NCBI GenBank assembly: GCA_942492115.1
Contig: CALODL010000010.1
Span: 186,001-250,000 of the forward strand
Direction of reading: 5' to 3'
DNA: 64,000 bases
Source of the DNA: CALODL01 sp942492115
GTDB lineage: Bacteria; Planctomycetota; Phycisphaerae; UBA1845; CAIVHJ01
Under the pieces are notes generated by a model. It was not told the DNA's origin and made no database searches. It saw only the letters and a program-made list of their open reading frames with translations. This document shows, in pieces, positions 35,425-46,177 of this stretch (position 1 is its first letter; each line of letters begins with the position of its first letter). Both the position numbers and the translations under genes were made by a program.

Positions 35425-36033
35425 ATGACACCCAACTGGGCCGACATCGACTGGTGCGACCGCAATGTCAAAGCGGGCGCGCTGAGCGATAGCGCACTGC
35501 TCGAAGCTCTGCACCGAGTCCATCCCTACTCGTGGACGCTCATCGACCTGTTCGAGGAAGCCAACCGTCGTAATCTCGAGGCGGCCACTGCGTATGCCCG
35601 CCCCGCCCTGGCCAACGTAGTTCCTGAAATCAGCGCTGCTGCCGCCAACCTGCTCGGCCGTTACGGAACTCCAGCCGACGCAACAACACTGCTGACGCGT
35701 GCTCACGAGGCCGACGACCGCTACCACCGCGCGGCTCTCCTCGAGGCCGCGATACAGTTAGCACCGCATCACGCCCGAGCGGCCGTCGATATCAGCGAGC
35801 TGGAACCTGACGTGCATGTTCGCGCCTGCCTCGTAGACGCCCTGCCTGCGGACATGCCGGGCCTCGAAGAACTCCTGTCGAGCTGGCGTGCCGGAGCACC
35901 TGCCGCACTGCAGCGCATCATCCAGGACCGCATGGCCAAGCTGCCGCCCCATGAGCGGTTCTCTGTACGCGAGGTGGATGAACATGATCCCGACGCCTCA
36001 TCCCCGAACACTCCACGGAGGACCGACGACTGA
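35425..36033 (+). CDS. HEAT-like helical repeat protein
   Basis: The 202-residue protein starts 24 bases after the STAS gene, probably in the same transcript. It is Ala/Leu-rich and made of paired helices (AAANLLGRYGTPADATTLLT, YHRAALLEAAIQLAPHHARA) that resemble HEAT or PBS-lyase repeats. No signal peptide. It probably serves as a protein-binding scaffold, perhaps for the STAS protein, but this rests only on adjacency. Confidence 0.65.
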   Translation: MTPNWADIDWCDRNVKAGALSDSALLEALHRVHPYSWTLIDLFEEANRRNLEAATAYARPALANVVPEISAAAANLLGRYGTPADATTLLTRAHEADDRYHRAALLEAAIQLAPHHARAAVDISELEPDVHVRACLVDALPADMPGLEELLSSWRAGAPAALQRIIQDRMAKLPPHERFSVREVDEHDPDASSPNTPRRTDD

Positions 36034-36087
36034 ATCTGCAGATAACCGACTGCAATGCACCCTCGTACTCACGGGAGGTTTGATTTC

Positions 36088-36651
36088 ATGTCCATAGTAC
36101 TCGCAGTAAAGAAAAACGATGATCTTGTCATCGCCACCGATACCCAGCAGACTTTCGGTAGCAACACCCCGTGCCCTGGCAATATCGATGAGTCCAAGAT
36201 CCTTCGTATCGGACCTGCATGCCTCGGCTCGACGGGCTGGGGAATCTATGACAACATCCTGACCGACTTCCTCGGCACCGAGGACGCTCCCCTGCTCAGC
36301 ACCACAGCTGAAGTGTTTTCGTTCTTCAAAGGACTCTGGGGCGCACTCCACGACAAGTACTCATTCGTCAACGACCAGAGCGACGACAAGGACTCGCCCT
36401 TTGGCGATCTCGATTCCTCTTTCCTCATTGCTGTATCAAACAGAATCTACTACGTCTCTTCCAATATGACCGTCACCGAGTTCCTCAAGTTCCATGCCAT
36501 CGGTTCCGGCTGCGAGTATGCGATCGGGGCCATGTTTGCGCTGTATGACACCGCGGCAAGCGCCGAGGACATTGCACGAAAAGGCGTCGAATCTGCAATG
36601 ATACATGACGTCTATTGCGGAGGTGCAGTTAGCCTGACTCACGTCGGATGA
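36088..36651 (+). CDS. HslV/proteasome-like Ntn-hydrolase fold protein
   Basis: ATG at 36088 follows GGGAGG. The 187-residue product aligns in pattern with proteasome beta-type proteases: an N-terminal strand MSIVLAVKKNDDLVIATDTQ, the catalytic-Lys-like DESKILRIG, the turn CLGSTGWGIYDNIL, and AIGSGCEYAIGAMFALYD followed by ASAEDIARKGVESAM near the end, as in HslV. Residue 2 is Ser rather than the Thr of HslV, so the N-terminal nucleophile would be Ser after Met removal. There is no HslU-like ATPase gene beside it. It could be a self-compartmentalising peptidase or an inactive relative. Confidence 0.75.
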   Translation: MSIVLAVKKNDDLVIATDTQQTFGSNTPCPGNIDESKILRIGPACLGSTGWGIYDNILTDFLGTEDAPLLSTTAEVFSFFKGLWGALHDKYSFVNDQSDDKDSPFGDLDSSFLIAVSNRIYYVSSNMTVTEFLKFHAIGSGCEYAIGAMFALYDTAASAEDIARKGVESAMIHDVYCGGAVSLTHVG

Positions 36652-36744
36652 GCCTCCTGGATTCGTCTCCGCTGCGGTTGTAGTCCACGGATGGTGCCAC
36701 GTGGGCAGGGAAAACCGACCGGAGCAACGATGGCATCACGGTCC

Positions 36745-39618
36745 TCAAGCCGAAGGGCCCAACACCCGAACTACGCCGAGATCGCCGTCGACTTCAATCA
36801 TCTGTCCGGTCTTGATGACCTGTGTGGCATGGTGCACGTTGACCACGGCGGGGATGCCGTATTCGCGCGCGATGATGCTGCCGTGGCTGAGCAGACCGCC
36901 GAGGTCCGTGACGATACCCACCGCCGGAAGGAAGTACGGGGTCCAGCCGGGGTCCGTGAACGGCGCGACGAGGACTTCACCACTGCGCACGTGTTGATCG
37001 GCAGTAGCGTGGTTGATGACCCGCGCGCGGCCGCGCGCCCGGCCGGCACTGACCGCGAGACCGGTCATGAGCAGTGTGGCTTCCGGCACGCGCACAGTCG
37101 ACTGTCCGTGGTACGCACCCCGTACGACCGCGGGCGGCCGCATGGTGGACTGCGCCGCACATTCGGCCTGCCGTTGGGTAGCAATGTGACGCGGGCAGCC
37201 ACGATAGCGCTCATTCACGATGGCGTGGAGTTCGCTGCGATAGAACATGAACACATGATCTGCTTCGTCGATGAGACCGGCCGCGACGAGATGGTGGCCC
37301 AGAGTCAGGGCAATACGGCGGGCCAGAGCAACGTGGCGGACTGCTTCGTTCTTGATATTCTCGCGGGCGGCAGCGCCGGCGCGGGCGCCTTTGAGCACCC
37401 CCATGAACAGCCCGATCTTCGCGACGCGGCGCAGTTGAGACCGACAGGTGGCCACGCGTGCGTCCGTCTCGCGAGCCCGTTCACGATACGCCGTCAGGGC
37501 GTCGTGCTCGGGCATCATCGTGATGTAATTGCGTACCAGATTGAGTAGGTAATTGGGTGTCTCGGCCCATCTGGGTGTCGCCAGTTCCACCTCGCCGCAG
37601 GCGTGATGGCCATGCTCGGCACAGAAAGCAGACCAGCGATCCAGAAAGACACGTCCTGAATCGAACGATGACAACGTCGCTGACAAGTCTGCGAAGCTGC
37701 CGGAATTGAGCAGCGCGTGCTCGACGGCTGCATCGGCCCGCCCCGCAGCCGCCAGTTTCCATAACGCCAGCCCCGCATCGGCGGAGGCCACACCACCCTG
37801 ACCACACAGCAGCGCGGCAGCCGATGTCCGTCCACCGAGCAGATGTGTACACGTCATGTCGAGAAGCATGTAGAACGCACCGCCGCATCCGGGAACGGCC
37901 ACTATGGCCTCGTCGATGAACAGCCCATCGATGACGGCGTTGAACAGGTCGAGGGTCTCGGCAGATTCACGAATCGTCTTCAGTGAAGACTCCGCCGTCC
38001 GACGACGCCGCTCGAGTCGCGCCAGCAGGCGCGGTGCCGACCACGGGTGGTGACGCAACGACCACAGCATGGCCATGGGCAGGTGGCTGAGCATGACACC
38101 CGGGCTCGTGTTGACTCTCGGAATATCTTCTGGCGGAAGGTCCAGCACACCGCCATGATCATCATCGATGCCCATGCCCCCGAGCGCACGATTGATGCCG
38201 GCGCGCCCGAGGATCTGGGCGCGTTCACAGGCACCGACCAGGGTGTTGACATTGAAGTACACGCGTCCGGCAACCCGGCCCATCAGCGGCAACGACCCGA
38301 TGTCGATACCCAGGCGCTTGAGCACCCGGCGAAGGGTGCGGTCAACAGCCTCGAGCAGAGACCAGGTCAACGGCGACACGACATCGGGCAACACTTCACC
38401 GGCATTGACATTGCTCCACACCTGGCGGACATCCTGATCCACCGGGACCGGAGAAGGCGTGGAGAATACTTCGTCGACAGCGGTTGGCGCGCAGTCCTCG
38501 AACGGTTCGACATCGTCGATCGGATCGGGTTGCGCGGCCGCCTCGTCAGGAGCTGCTGCCGTGCCGTCACCGCCCCCCGGTTGGTCATGTGGCCCGGCGC
38601 GCCGCAGCTGCGGGCGATTGTGGTCAGGTGTCGGCGTGGATTCGACGTCCGTCCCGGTTGAAAACGCAGTCTCCTCGACAGCCGCTGGCTCGTCGTCCTC
38701 ATCCGCGAGAACCGAAATGGTCACCGACGGCGGCAGCTGTGAATTCGAAATTCCACTCGTGACCGTGGTCACCATGCGGGATTGTACGTAGTACACGCGG
38801 GGGCCTTGAACAGCCCATTCGATATCGACCGCCCCCCCCTGATGAGCCTCCAGCCTGCGGGCTGCGTCGACCAATTCTTGAATGACCACGGCGCGCACAC
38901 ACGGGGTACCGACTCCGGTGGGCGACTCGATGACGACCCCGTCTTTCTTGGTCACGCGCCAGCGGTCAGGTGTTATGCGCCCGGCAACGAGGTCTTCGCC
39001 CAGCCCCGGCGCCGCTTCGATAATGGCGCGATCGTCACGCCCACTGACTGGATCAACAGAGAACAGAACTCCGGCTGCATCCGCCTGCACCATCGCCTGA
39101 ACCACGACCGCCATGCCTGTCAACGGCACATCCCGAGCGGTACGGTAGCTGACCGCGCGGTCCGACCACGCAGATGCCCAGCAGCGCTTGATGGCGTCAA
39201 GACACGCCGGCACACCGCGCACGTTCAACATCGTGTCGTACATCCCGGCATGCGCGGAAGTCACCCCATCCTCCTCCAGGCCCGAAGAACGTACGGCAAC
39301 GAGCCCGAGGTCCAGATCGGCGAAGGCGTCCACGATCTCCTGCTCCAGATCCGGGTCGATCGGTGCGGCCAGAATACGGCGCCTGACATCGGCCGGCATG
39401 AGCGTGTCGGGTTGGCTTGCACAGCGCCGGCCAGTGCCAACACCCGCCACATCGACGTGGTGGTCGAACGCAGTGACCATCACGCACAGCCCGCGTGGCA
39501 CGTTCAATCCACAGCGGTGCAGCCGCGCCAGTCCAGCAGCCTTGCCCCCGAACCGGGACACATCGGACAGGTCGGGACCGATGGGCATCACACATTGCTT
39601 CGAAGACGACATGGACAT
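36745..39618 (-). CDS. PEP/pyruvate-binding phosphotransferase (PEP-synthase / rifampicin-phosphotransferase-like)
   Basis: The 957-residue protein has the three-part layout of dikinase-type enzymes. An ATP-grasp PEP/pyruvate-binding domain lies at about 10-310 (FGGKAAGLARL, VAVRSSGLEEDG, GLGEDLVAGRITPD) and a long acidic linker at about 330-440. A helical substrate domain follows (NVNAGEVLPDVVSPLTWSLL, HACGEVELATPRW), and a mobile His domain lies at 870-957, with the phospho-accepting His912 in GGLLSHGSIIAREYGIP. The central domain resembles the antibiotic-binding part of rifampicin phosphotransferase more than PEP synthase. Which small molecule is phosphorylated is not known. ATG at 39618 has no strong ribosome site; another lies at 39612. 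Confidence 0.82.
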   Translation of the reverse strand: MSMSSSKQCVMPIGPDLSDVSRFGGKAAGLARLHRCGLNVPRGLCVMVTAFDHHVDVAGVGTGRRCASQPDTLMPADVRRRILAAPIDPDLEQEIVDAFADLDLGLVAVRSSGLEEDGVTSAHAGMYDTMLNVRGVPACLDAIKRCWASAWSDRAVSYRTARDVPLTGMAVVVQAMVQADAAGVLFSVDPVSGRDDRAIIEAAPGLGEDLVAGRITPDRWRVTKKDGVVIESPTGVGTPCVRAVVIQELVDAARRLEAHQGGAVDIEWAVQGPRVYYVQSRMVTTVTSGISNSQLPPSVTISVLADEDDEPAAVEETAFSTGTDVESTPTPDHNRPQLRRAGPHDQPGGGDGTAAAPDEAAAQPDPIDDVEPFEDCAPTAVDEVFSTPSPVPVDQDVRQVWSNVNAGEVLPDVVSPLTWSLLEAVDRTLRRVLKRLGIDIGSLPLMGRVAGRVYFNVNTLVGACERAQILGRAGINRALGGMGIDDDHGGVLDLPPEDIPRVNTSPGVMLSHLPMAMLWSLRHHPWSAPRLLARLERRRRTAESSLKTIRESAETLDLFNAVIDGLFIDEAIVAVPGCGGAFYMLLDMTCTHLLGGRTSAAALLCGQGGVASADAGLALWKLAAAGRADAAVEHALLNSGSFADLSATLSSFDSGRVFLDRWSAFCAEHGHHACGEVELATPRWAETPNYLLNLVRNYITMMPEHDALTAYRERARETDARVATCRSQLRRVAKIGLFMGVLKGARAGAAARENIKNEAVRHVALARRIALTLGHHLVAAGLIDEADHVFMFYRSELHAIVNERYRGCPRHIATQRQAECAAQSTMRPPAVVRGAYHGQSTVRVPEATLLMTGLAVSAGRARGRARVINHATADQHVRSGEVLVAPFTDPGWTPYFLPAVGIVTDLGGLLSHGSIIAREYGIPAVVNVHHATQVIKTGQMIEVDGDLGVVRVLGPSA

Positions 39619-39897
39619 CAGTATTGTGCGAGTTGATCGAGCAGGCCAGGCAACTGGGAGCCCGCCTGCAGGATTACGCCAACGATCGGAGCTGGCAACG
39701 CATGGCCCGGCCGACAGCCGGTCAGGCTCTAACTCATGTAGAACAAAACGGTTACGCCTGAACTGCCCCCACCTGCGACAGGCCGCAGGACGTCCGGCCG
39801 TCCACATTGCACTATGGAGTCCAACGCGTTACGCCAGAAAGCCGTCGCTCATCTTGACACATCGCCGCCCCTGTCTTCCAATGGGCCTCTTTGCACC

Positions 39898-41331
<1,434 letters not shown>

Positions 41332-41378
41332 TCACCTGACCGGATGCACCCGTAGCACCCGAAGGCGAGATCACCATT

Positions 41379-42002
41379 ATGAGCAACGTCGACCTCAGAG
41401 CATACGTCTTCCTCGACAGCCTCCAACCACAGTTCGCCTCGTTCCTGGCGACAGTGGCCCAGGGCTACCTCCCCACCGCTGGCCAGGCGGCCCTGTTCAT
41501 CGAAATCTCTCCGGGTATCGAGATCAACCGCATCACCGATATTGCACTGAAGTCGACACGGGTAACACCAGGCATGCAGATTGTGGAGCGCCTGTATGGC
41601 ATGCTCGAGATTCACTCCGATTCACAGGCGGACATCCGCGACGCCGGCCGTTCGATCCTGTCGACGCTCAACATCGAAGAGAGCAGCCGGCGCAAACCAC
41701 GGATCATCTCTAACCAGGTCATCCGCCACGTCGACGGCCACCAGACACAGCTGATCAACCGTATGCGTCACGGCAATATGATCCTGCCAGGGCAAACACT
41801 ATTCGTACTCGAATGTGAACCGGCAGCGTATGCCGCGCTGGCGGCCAACGAAGCCGAAAAGGCCGCCGATATCAATATTCTTGAGGTCAGAACCTTCGGC
41901 AGCTTCGGCCGTATGTTCCTCGGCGGCGAGGAACGCGATATCGAAGTCGGACACCAGGCGGCAACGCAGGCCGTCGAAGGCGTTACTGGACGAACAGATT
42001 AG
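41379..42002 (+). CDS. BMC-T shell protein (tandem BMC domains) 1
   Basis: A 207-residue protein with two BMC-fold halves, the length expected for trimeric shell proteins. The N-half contains LDSLQPQFASFLATVAQGYLP and ISPGIEINRITDIALKST; the second half has RHGNMILPGQTLFVLECEPA and a tail ending TGRTD. Trimers form pseudohexameric facet tiles with a pore that can open for substrates or cofactors. It lies 47 bases after the RpiB-DeoC gene. Confidence 0.85.
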   Translation: MSNVDLRAYVFLDSLQPQFASFLATVAQGYLPTAGQAALFIEISPGIEINRITDIALKSTRVTPGMQIVERLYGMLEIHSDSQADIRDAGRSILSTLNIEESSRRKPRIISNQVIRHVDGHQTQLINRMRHGNMILPGQTLFVLECEPAAYAALAANEAEKAADINILEVRTFGSFGRMFLGGEERDIEVGHQAATQAVEGVTGRTD

Positions 42003-42044
42003 TTGATCGGTCTTGCACCGATCGCTCTAGACAGGAGCCACACA

Positions 42045-42344
42045 ATGGCTGATGCGTTGGGAATGATCGAAACTCGTGGGTTTGCGGCAATGGTCGAAGC
42101 ATCCGATGCCATGGTCAAAGCTGCCAAGGTCGAACTCGTATCGTACGAAAAAATCGGCGGTGGCTACGTGACCACGATCGTACGCGGTGATGTCGCAGCC
42201 GTCCGCGCTGCCTGTGAAGCCGGCCAGGCTGCCGCTTCGCGCGTCGGCGAGATGGTCACCGTGCATGTGATCGCCCGGCCGCACAGCAACGTTGACGAAG
42301 TCCTGCCGCTCGGGCGTCAGGATTCCGGCGGTAAGAAGAAGTAA
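42045..42344 (+). CDS. BMC-H hexameric shell protein
   Basis: A 99-residue single-domain BMC protein, with the family signature MADALGMIETRGFAAMVEASDAM, VELVSYEKIGGGYVTTIVRGDVAAV and EAGQAAA. It is the only BMC-H in the locus, so it must form most of the facets. An AGGAG site precedes the ATG by 7 bases. The Lys-rich tail GGKKK is outside the fold. Confidence 0.95.
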   Translation: MADALGMIETRGFAAMVEASDAMVKAAKVELVSYEKIGGGYVTTIVRGDVAAVRAACEAGQAAASRVGEMVTVHVIARPHSNVDEVLPLGRQDSGGKKK

Positions 42345-42399
42345 TCTCGCACCGCGCAGCATTGCCCTCTGAAGGGTGTGCGTACCAGGAGCCCGTCGC

Positions 42400-42687
42400 A
42401 TGGTCCTCGGCAAAGTCGTCGGCACCGTCGTCTCGACCCAGAAAGAAGTCACCATGGAGTCACTGCGCTTCATGGTCGTCCAGCCCGTGGACATGGACGG
42501 TTCCCCAATCGGCGCGCATGTCGTTGCCGTGGATGCGGTCGGTTCCGGCCCGGATGAGTACGTACTGTATGCATCGGGCAGCTCCGCGCGACAGACCGTC
42601 GTGACCGACAAGCGTCCCTGCGACGCTGTCATCATGGCCATCGTCGATCAGTGGGAAGTAGGCGGCGACGTCAAATACAAGAAGTAG
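42400..42687 (+). CDS. BMC-P pentameric vertex protein 1
   Basis: A 95-residue EutN/CcmL-family protein. Signature: VLGKVVGTVVSTQKEVTMESLRFMVVQ at the start (seen in part), then VAVDAVGSGPDEYVLYASGSSARQT and AIVDQW. Pentamers cap the twelve vertices of the shell. AGGAG lies 8-9 bases before ATG 42400. The aldehyde dehydrogenase gene starts 3 bases after its stop. Confidence 0.93.
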   Translation: MVLGKVVGTVVSTQKEVTMESLRFMVVQPVDMDGSPIGAHVVAVDAVGSGPDEYVLYASGSSARQTVVTDKRPCDAVIMAIVDQWEVGGDVKYKK

Positions 42688-42690
42688 CGC

Positions 42691-44154
42691 ATGGCCAACC
42701 TCAGCGATTCACAAATCGACGCGCTCGCCCGGCAGGTCCTGTCGCGCATGGACCCCAGCGCCTCGGCGCCACCCGTGGCCTGCGGAGAAGCCCATCGCCC
42801 CCAGCCGGCCCGCACGCGCCAGCCTGTCGCCGGCGGTGACTTCAGCGAGGTCGACGAGGCGGTCCGCGCCGCAACCGAAGCCTTTCATCAGTTTCAGGTC
42901 TTGTCTCTCGAAGCCAGGGAGAACATCCTGACGAGCATTCGTCAGCTGATGCTGAGCGAAGCCGAGTCTCTCGCCCGCGATGCTGCGTCGGAAACCGGCC
43001 TCGGACGCTGGGAAGACAAGCTGGTCAAGAATCGCCTGGTGACGCGCAAAACCCCGGGCACCGAAGACCTCGTCCCACAGGCGCGAACCGGTGACCGTGG
43101 ACTGACGCTCATCGAACGGGCACCGTTCGGTGTCATTGCGTCGATCACGCCGAGCACCAATCCGACATCCACGATTATCTGCAACACCATCGGTATGTTG
43201 GCCGCTGGCAACGCCATTGTGTTCAATGTGCACCCGATGGCGCGCAACGTATCTGTGCGCAACGTGGCGCTGATCAACGAGGCCATCGTATCTGCAGGTG
43301 GTCCGACTAACCTCGTGACGACCGTCCGCGAGCCAACCATCGAGTCGGCCCAGACGCTGATGACCCATCCGGGTGTTCGCCTCCTGGTCGTGACCGGTGG
43401 GCCCGGTGTCGTCGAGGCCGCCATGGCGAGTGGCAAGCGCGCGATTTGCGCCGGCCCGGGCAACCCGCCGGTCGTCGTCGACGAGACCGCCGACCTCGAG
43501 CAGGCGGCGCGTGACGTCGTCCGCGGGGCTTCGTTCGACAACAACGTGATCTGCACTGACGAAAAAGAAGCGCTGGTGGTGTCTTCTGTTGCAGATACTT
43601 TCGTCAAGAATATGGCCAGGCATGACGCGGTCGTGCTCAACGCCGCACAGACGCGACAGATCGAGAACCTCATCTTCAAGGAGCGGCGCCAGGCGCCCCG
43701 CTCGAGCGTGGTCGATCGCAGCCTGATCGGCAAGAGCGCCGGTCATATTCTCGGCAAGATCGGCATCCCTGCATCCGACAAGGCCCGACTGGTGGTCATC
43801 GAGGTTGACCGCCGCCACCCACTTGTGTGGACGGAACAACTGATGCCGGTCTTCCCTGTGGTGCGCGTCGCCAGCGCCGACGACGGCATCGATCTCGCAG
43901 TTGCTGCCGAGGGCGGCCGCCGCCACACCGCCTCGATGCATTCGCGCAACATCGACAACCTCAGTCGCATGGCACGCCTGATAAACTGCAGCATCTTCGT
44001 CAAGAACGGACCGTGCTACGCGGGACTCGGCGAGGGCGGCGAAGGGTATTGCTCGTTCTCGATCGCCAGCCCGACCGGAGAAGGGCTGACCGCACCCCAC
44101 TCATTCAGTCGCCAACGCCGATGCGTCATGGTCGACCACTTCAGGATCGTATGA
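42691..44154 (+). CDS. CoA-acylating aldehyde dehydrogenase of the microcompartment (PduP-like)
   Basis: The 487-residue protein matches PduP/EutE-type dehydrogenases, which oxidise an aldehyde to its acyl-CoA with NAD+ inside the BMC. The N-terminal 20 residues (NLSDSQIDALARQVLSRM) form an amphipathic helix, the expected encapsulation peptide, followed by a Pro-rich linker to residue 50. The catalytic Cys288 lies in NNVICTDEKE, and the cofactor region holds ITPSTNPTSTIICN. Given the DeoC partner, acetaldehyde to acetyl-CoA is the probable reaction. Its stop overlaps the next BMC-T start. Confidence 0.93.
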   Translation: MANLSDSQIDALARQVLSRMDPSASAPPVACGEAHRPQPARTRQPVAGGDFSEVDEAVRAATEAFHQFQVLSLEARENILTSIRQLMLSEAESLARDAASETGLGRWEDKLVKNRLVTRKTPGTEDLVPQARTGDRGLTLIERAPFGVIASITPSTNPTSTIICNTIGMLAAGNAIVFNVHPMARNVSVRNVALINEAIVSAGGPTNLVTTVREPTIESAQTLMTHPGVRLLVVTGGPGVVEAAMASGKRAICAGPGNPPVVVDETADLEQAARDVVRGASFDNNVICTDEKEALVVSSVADTFVKNMARHDAVVLNAAQTRQIENLIFKERRQAPRSSVVDRSLIGKSAGHILGKIGIPASDKARLVVIEVDRRHPLVWTEQLMPVFPVVRVASADDGIDLAVAAEGGRRHTASMHSRNIDNLSRMARLINCSIFVKNGPCYAGLGEGGEGYCSFSIASPTGEGLTAPHSFSRQRRCVMVDHFRIV

Positions 44155-44717
44155 CCACCCCTGTCGCCATCACCGTTCTCGCACTCGACAGCGTCACTGC
44201 CGGCACCCGCGCGGCCGACGCGATGATCAAGCGTGCCCCGATCACCGACCTCCGCCTTGGCACCGTGCAGCCAGGACGATACATCATCGTCATGGGCGGT
44301 TCGGTCGCGGCGGTCGAAGAGGCCCATCTCGCCGGCACGCGCAGTGGCGGAATGGCGCTCCAGGATCACATCCTGTTGCCTGACGTCCACGACGACGTTT
44401 ACAGCGCGGTGTTTGGTACCCGCCGGACCAACGCGGGCGAGACGCTGGCGATTCTCGAGTGTGCATCAATTCCAACGACGATCCGCGCTGCCGACCGGGC
44501 CGTCAAGTCCGCTGATGTCATCGTGGTTGAAATCCGTCTTGGTGACGGTCTCGGCGGTAAAGGCCTCGTGCATCTCTGCGGAGAACTGTACGACGTTCAG
44601 GCCGCAGTAACCGCCGGCACGGAATCCGGCACGGGCATCGACTCGGCCATCATTCCCGCACAGCACGCAGATCTGCAGAACGAGATCAACCGTGGAACAA
44701 TGCTCTTCGGAGAATAA
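44151..44717 (+). CDS. BMC-T shell protein 2
   Basis: A 188-residue tandem BMC protein translationally coupled (ATGA) to the aldehyde dehydrogenase. The first half has VLALDSVTAGTRAADAMIKR and GRYIIVMGGSVAAVEEAH. The second has LAILECASIPTTIRAADRAV and LVHLCGELYDVQAAVTAG. The Cys pair at the pore-lining positions could bind a metal or Fe-S centre as in PduT, but this is inference. A second, divergent BMC-T is typical of such loci. Confidence 0.87.
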   Translation: MTTPVAITVLALDSVTAGTRAADAMIKRAPITDLRLGTVQPGRYIIVMGGSVAAVEEAHLAGTRSGGMALQDHILLPDVHDDVYSAVFGTRRTNAGETLAILECASIPTTIRAADRAVKSADVIVVEIRLGDGLGGKGLVHLCGELYDVQAAVTAGTESGTGIDSAIIPAQHADLQNEINRGTMLFGE

Positions 44718-44751
44718 CTGATGGATCGAGTGATCGACAGGAACTAACGCG

Positions 44752-45039
44752 ATGCTGATTGGCCGTGTCATTGGAACTTTAACGCCCTGCGTGGTGTATG
44801 CGGGACTCGAGGGTGTACCCCTGCTCGTGGTGCAACCACTCGACCGTGTCGGACAGGACCACGGGACACCTGTGGTGGCCACCGATTCGACACGTATGGC
44901 CGGGCCCGAAGAGATCGTTCTATATGAAGGCGGCCGTGAAGCCGCCCTGACACTCGAGACGTGGTTCGTGCCAGTCGATCACAGCATCGTCGGAATCGTC
45001 GACCAGGTCAGTGCCACCGAATGGGACTACCGCAAGTAG
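44752..45039 (+). CDS. BMC-P pentameric vertex protein 2
   Basis: A 95-residue EutN/CcmL-family vertex protein (MLIGRVIGTLTPCVVYAGLE, LLVVQPLDRVGQ, DHSIVGIVDQV). It sits 34 bases after BMC-T2 with a CAGGAA ribosome site. It is divergent from the other two BMC-P proteins in the operon, as expected for paralogues with slightly different vertex roles. Confidence 0.9.
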   Translation: MLIGRVIGTLTPCVVYAGLEGVPLLVVQPLDRVGQDHGTPVVATDSTRMAGPEEIVLYEGGREAALTLETWFVPVDHSIVGIVDQVSATEWDYRK

Positions 45040-45053
45040 GACTTCGATAGATC

Positions 45054-45320
45054 ATGCTGCTCGCCAAAGTCAGAGGAACTGTCGTCGCGACCATCAAACA
45101 TGCGGGGTATGCCAACCGCCGCATGCTGCTGCTCGACCGTATCGATGCGGCCGGTCAGGCCCGCGGTGGCTATCTGGTGGCCGTCGACGCTGTCGATGCC
45201 GTCGCCGGCCAGATCGTCCTGGTCGTTGACGAGGGCAACTCGGCACGCCAGATCGTCGCAGACGACCAGGCCCCCATCCGCTCGGTCATCATCGGCATTG
45301 TCGATGACATCAACCTCTGA
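45054..45320 (+). CDS. BMC-P pentameric vertex protein 3
   Basis: An 88-residue EutN/CcmL-family protein (MLLAKVRGTVVATIKHAGYA, VAVDAVDAVAGQIVLVVDEG, IIGIVDDIN). It is the last gene of the BMC operon, 14 bases after BMC-P2. Three BMC-P genes with one BMC-H and two BMC-T resemble the Haliangium-type shell composition. Confidence 0.92.
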   Translation: MLLAKVRGTVVATIKHAGYANRRMLLLDRIDAAGQARGGYLVAVDAVDAVAGQIVLVVDEGNSARQIVADDQAPIRSVIIGIVDDINL

Positions 45321-45582
45321 GCCGCGCCGCCCTCTCCCCAGACTGCCCGCAACGCCCCGTCTATCCAGGCCACCGTGGCGGTTATTAGAGGCCTCCAACC
45401 CCGCGCGAGCATGGACGCAAAATTAAGGCTTGCACCGCCATACGCCCAAGATGTACTGTGGCGTGTGATGGGGTCACAGGCCATCCCGCGGGGACGACGG
45501 CGCAAGTGAGGGCCAAACGGAACGGTTACGCTCGCGCAGGGATGGCCAGACGTATTCATCGCTTCCACACAGGAGAACTGTC

Positions 45583-46167
45583 ATGAAATACCACGTCTTG
45601 TGGACTGTGGTGGCCACAGGTCTGCTTACTGGTTGCCAGAATCCACAATCGCACTACCGCGCCCAATTGGCCGACGTCCATGACGCACTGACCTCGGAGG
45701 AAACCGGGCAGGCCGCACGGACACTGGCCGATGCTGACGCCTTTGCGCTCGAACACGACCTGCCGGCCACTGTCGGGCGCGACCTCCTCGATGCCGAGCT
45801 GAAGTTGCAGGACGGCCAGGTCCTCGAAGCACTCAGCGTGGCCCAGGCCGTCGCCGAGCGTTGCGGACGTCACTCCGTGGCCCGCGGTGCGGCGGAGGAG
45901 CTGATCGGCAAGTGCGCCTTGCGGCAGGGCCAGTACGACGCCGCGGTCGAGCACTTCGTCATGGCCGATTCGCTGTATGGCGACGCCGATGACAAGCAAC
46001 GTGTGGGCGACCTGATGAAACTGGCCCAGGGGCTGTCATTCTACGCGCTGGGGAATCTCGACGACGCCCGCGCAGCATGGACCACGATCCACGACAGCCG
46101 GCTGCGTGATGCGCTCGATCAGGAGCTCCAGGCACTCAAACTCGATGCCGTGTCCAGCAACTATTGA
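45583..46167 (+). CDS. TPR-like lipoprotein, first gene of an ExbBD-containing operon
   Basis: The 194-residue product has a lipobox LLTGC at about residue 18, then TPR-like helices (ALTSEETGQAARTLADADAF, CALRQGQYDAAVEHFVMADSLY). An AGGAG site precedes ATG 45583. It is predicted to be anchored in the envelope facing the periplasm. It opens a six-gene plus-strand run in which the other genes encode periplasmic helical proteins and ExbB/ExbD/TonB-like parts, so it is probably an adaptor of that machine. No family assigned. Confidence 0.75.
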   Translation: MKYHVLWTVVATGLLTGCQNPQSHYRAQLADVHDALTSEETGQAARTLADADAFALEHDLPATVGRDLLDAELKLQDGQVLEALSVAQAVAERCGRHSVARGAAEELIGKCALRQGQYDAAVEHFVMADSLYGDADDKQRVGDLMKLAQGLSFYALGNLDDARAAWTTIHDSRLRDALDQELQALKLDAVSSNY

Positions 46168-46177
46168 GGTACCCGTC

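Noticed and set aside
34108..35727. A 539-codon minus-strand frame opposite the exported-repeat and STAS genes
   Set aside because: The plus strand carries well-supported genes with ribosome sites and a clear STAS domain; the antisense product has no recognisable motif.
42709..44100. A 463-codon minus-strand frame opposite the aldehyde dehydrogenase
   Set aside because: It is antisense to a highly conserved enzyme with intact catalytic Cys inside the BMC operon, and its translation is Arg/His-rich noise.
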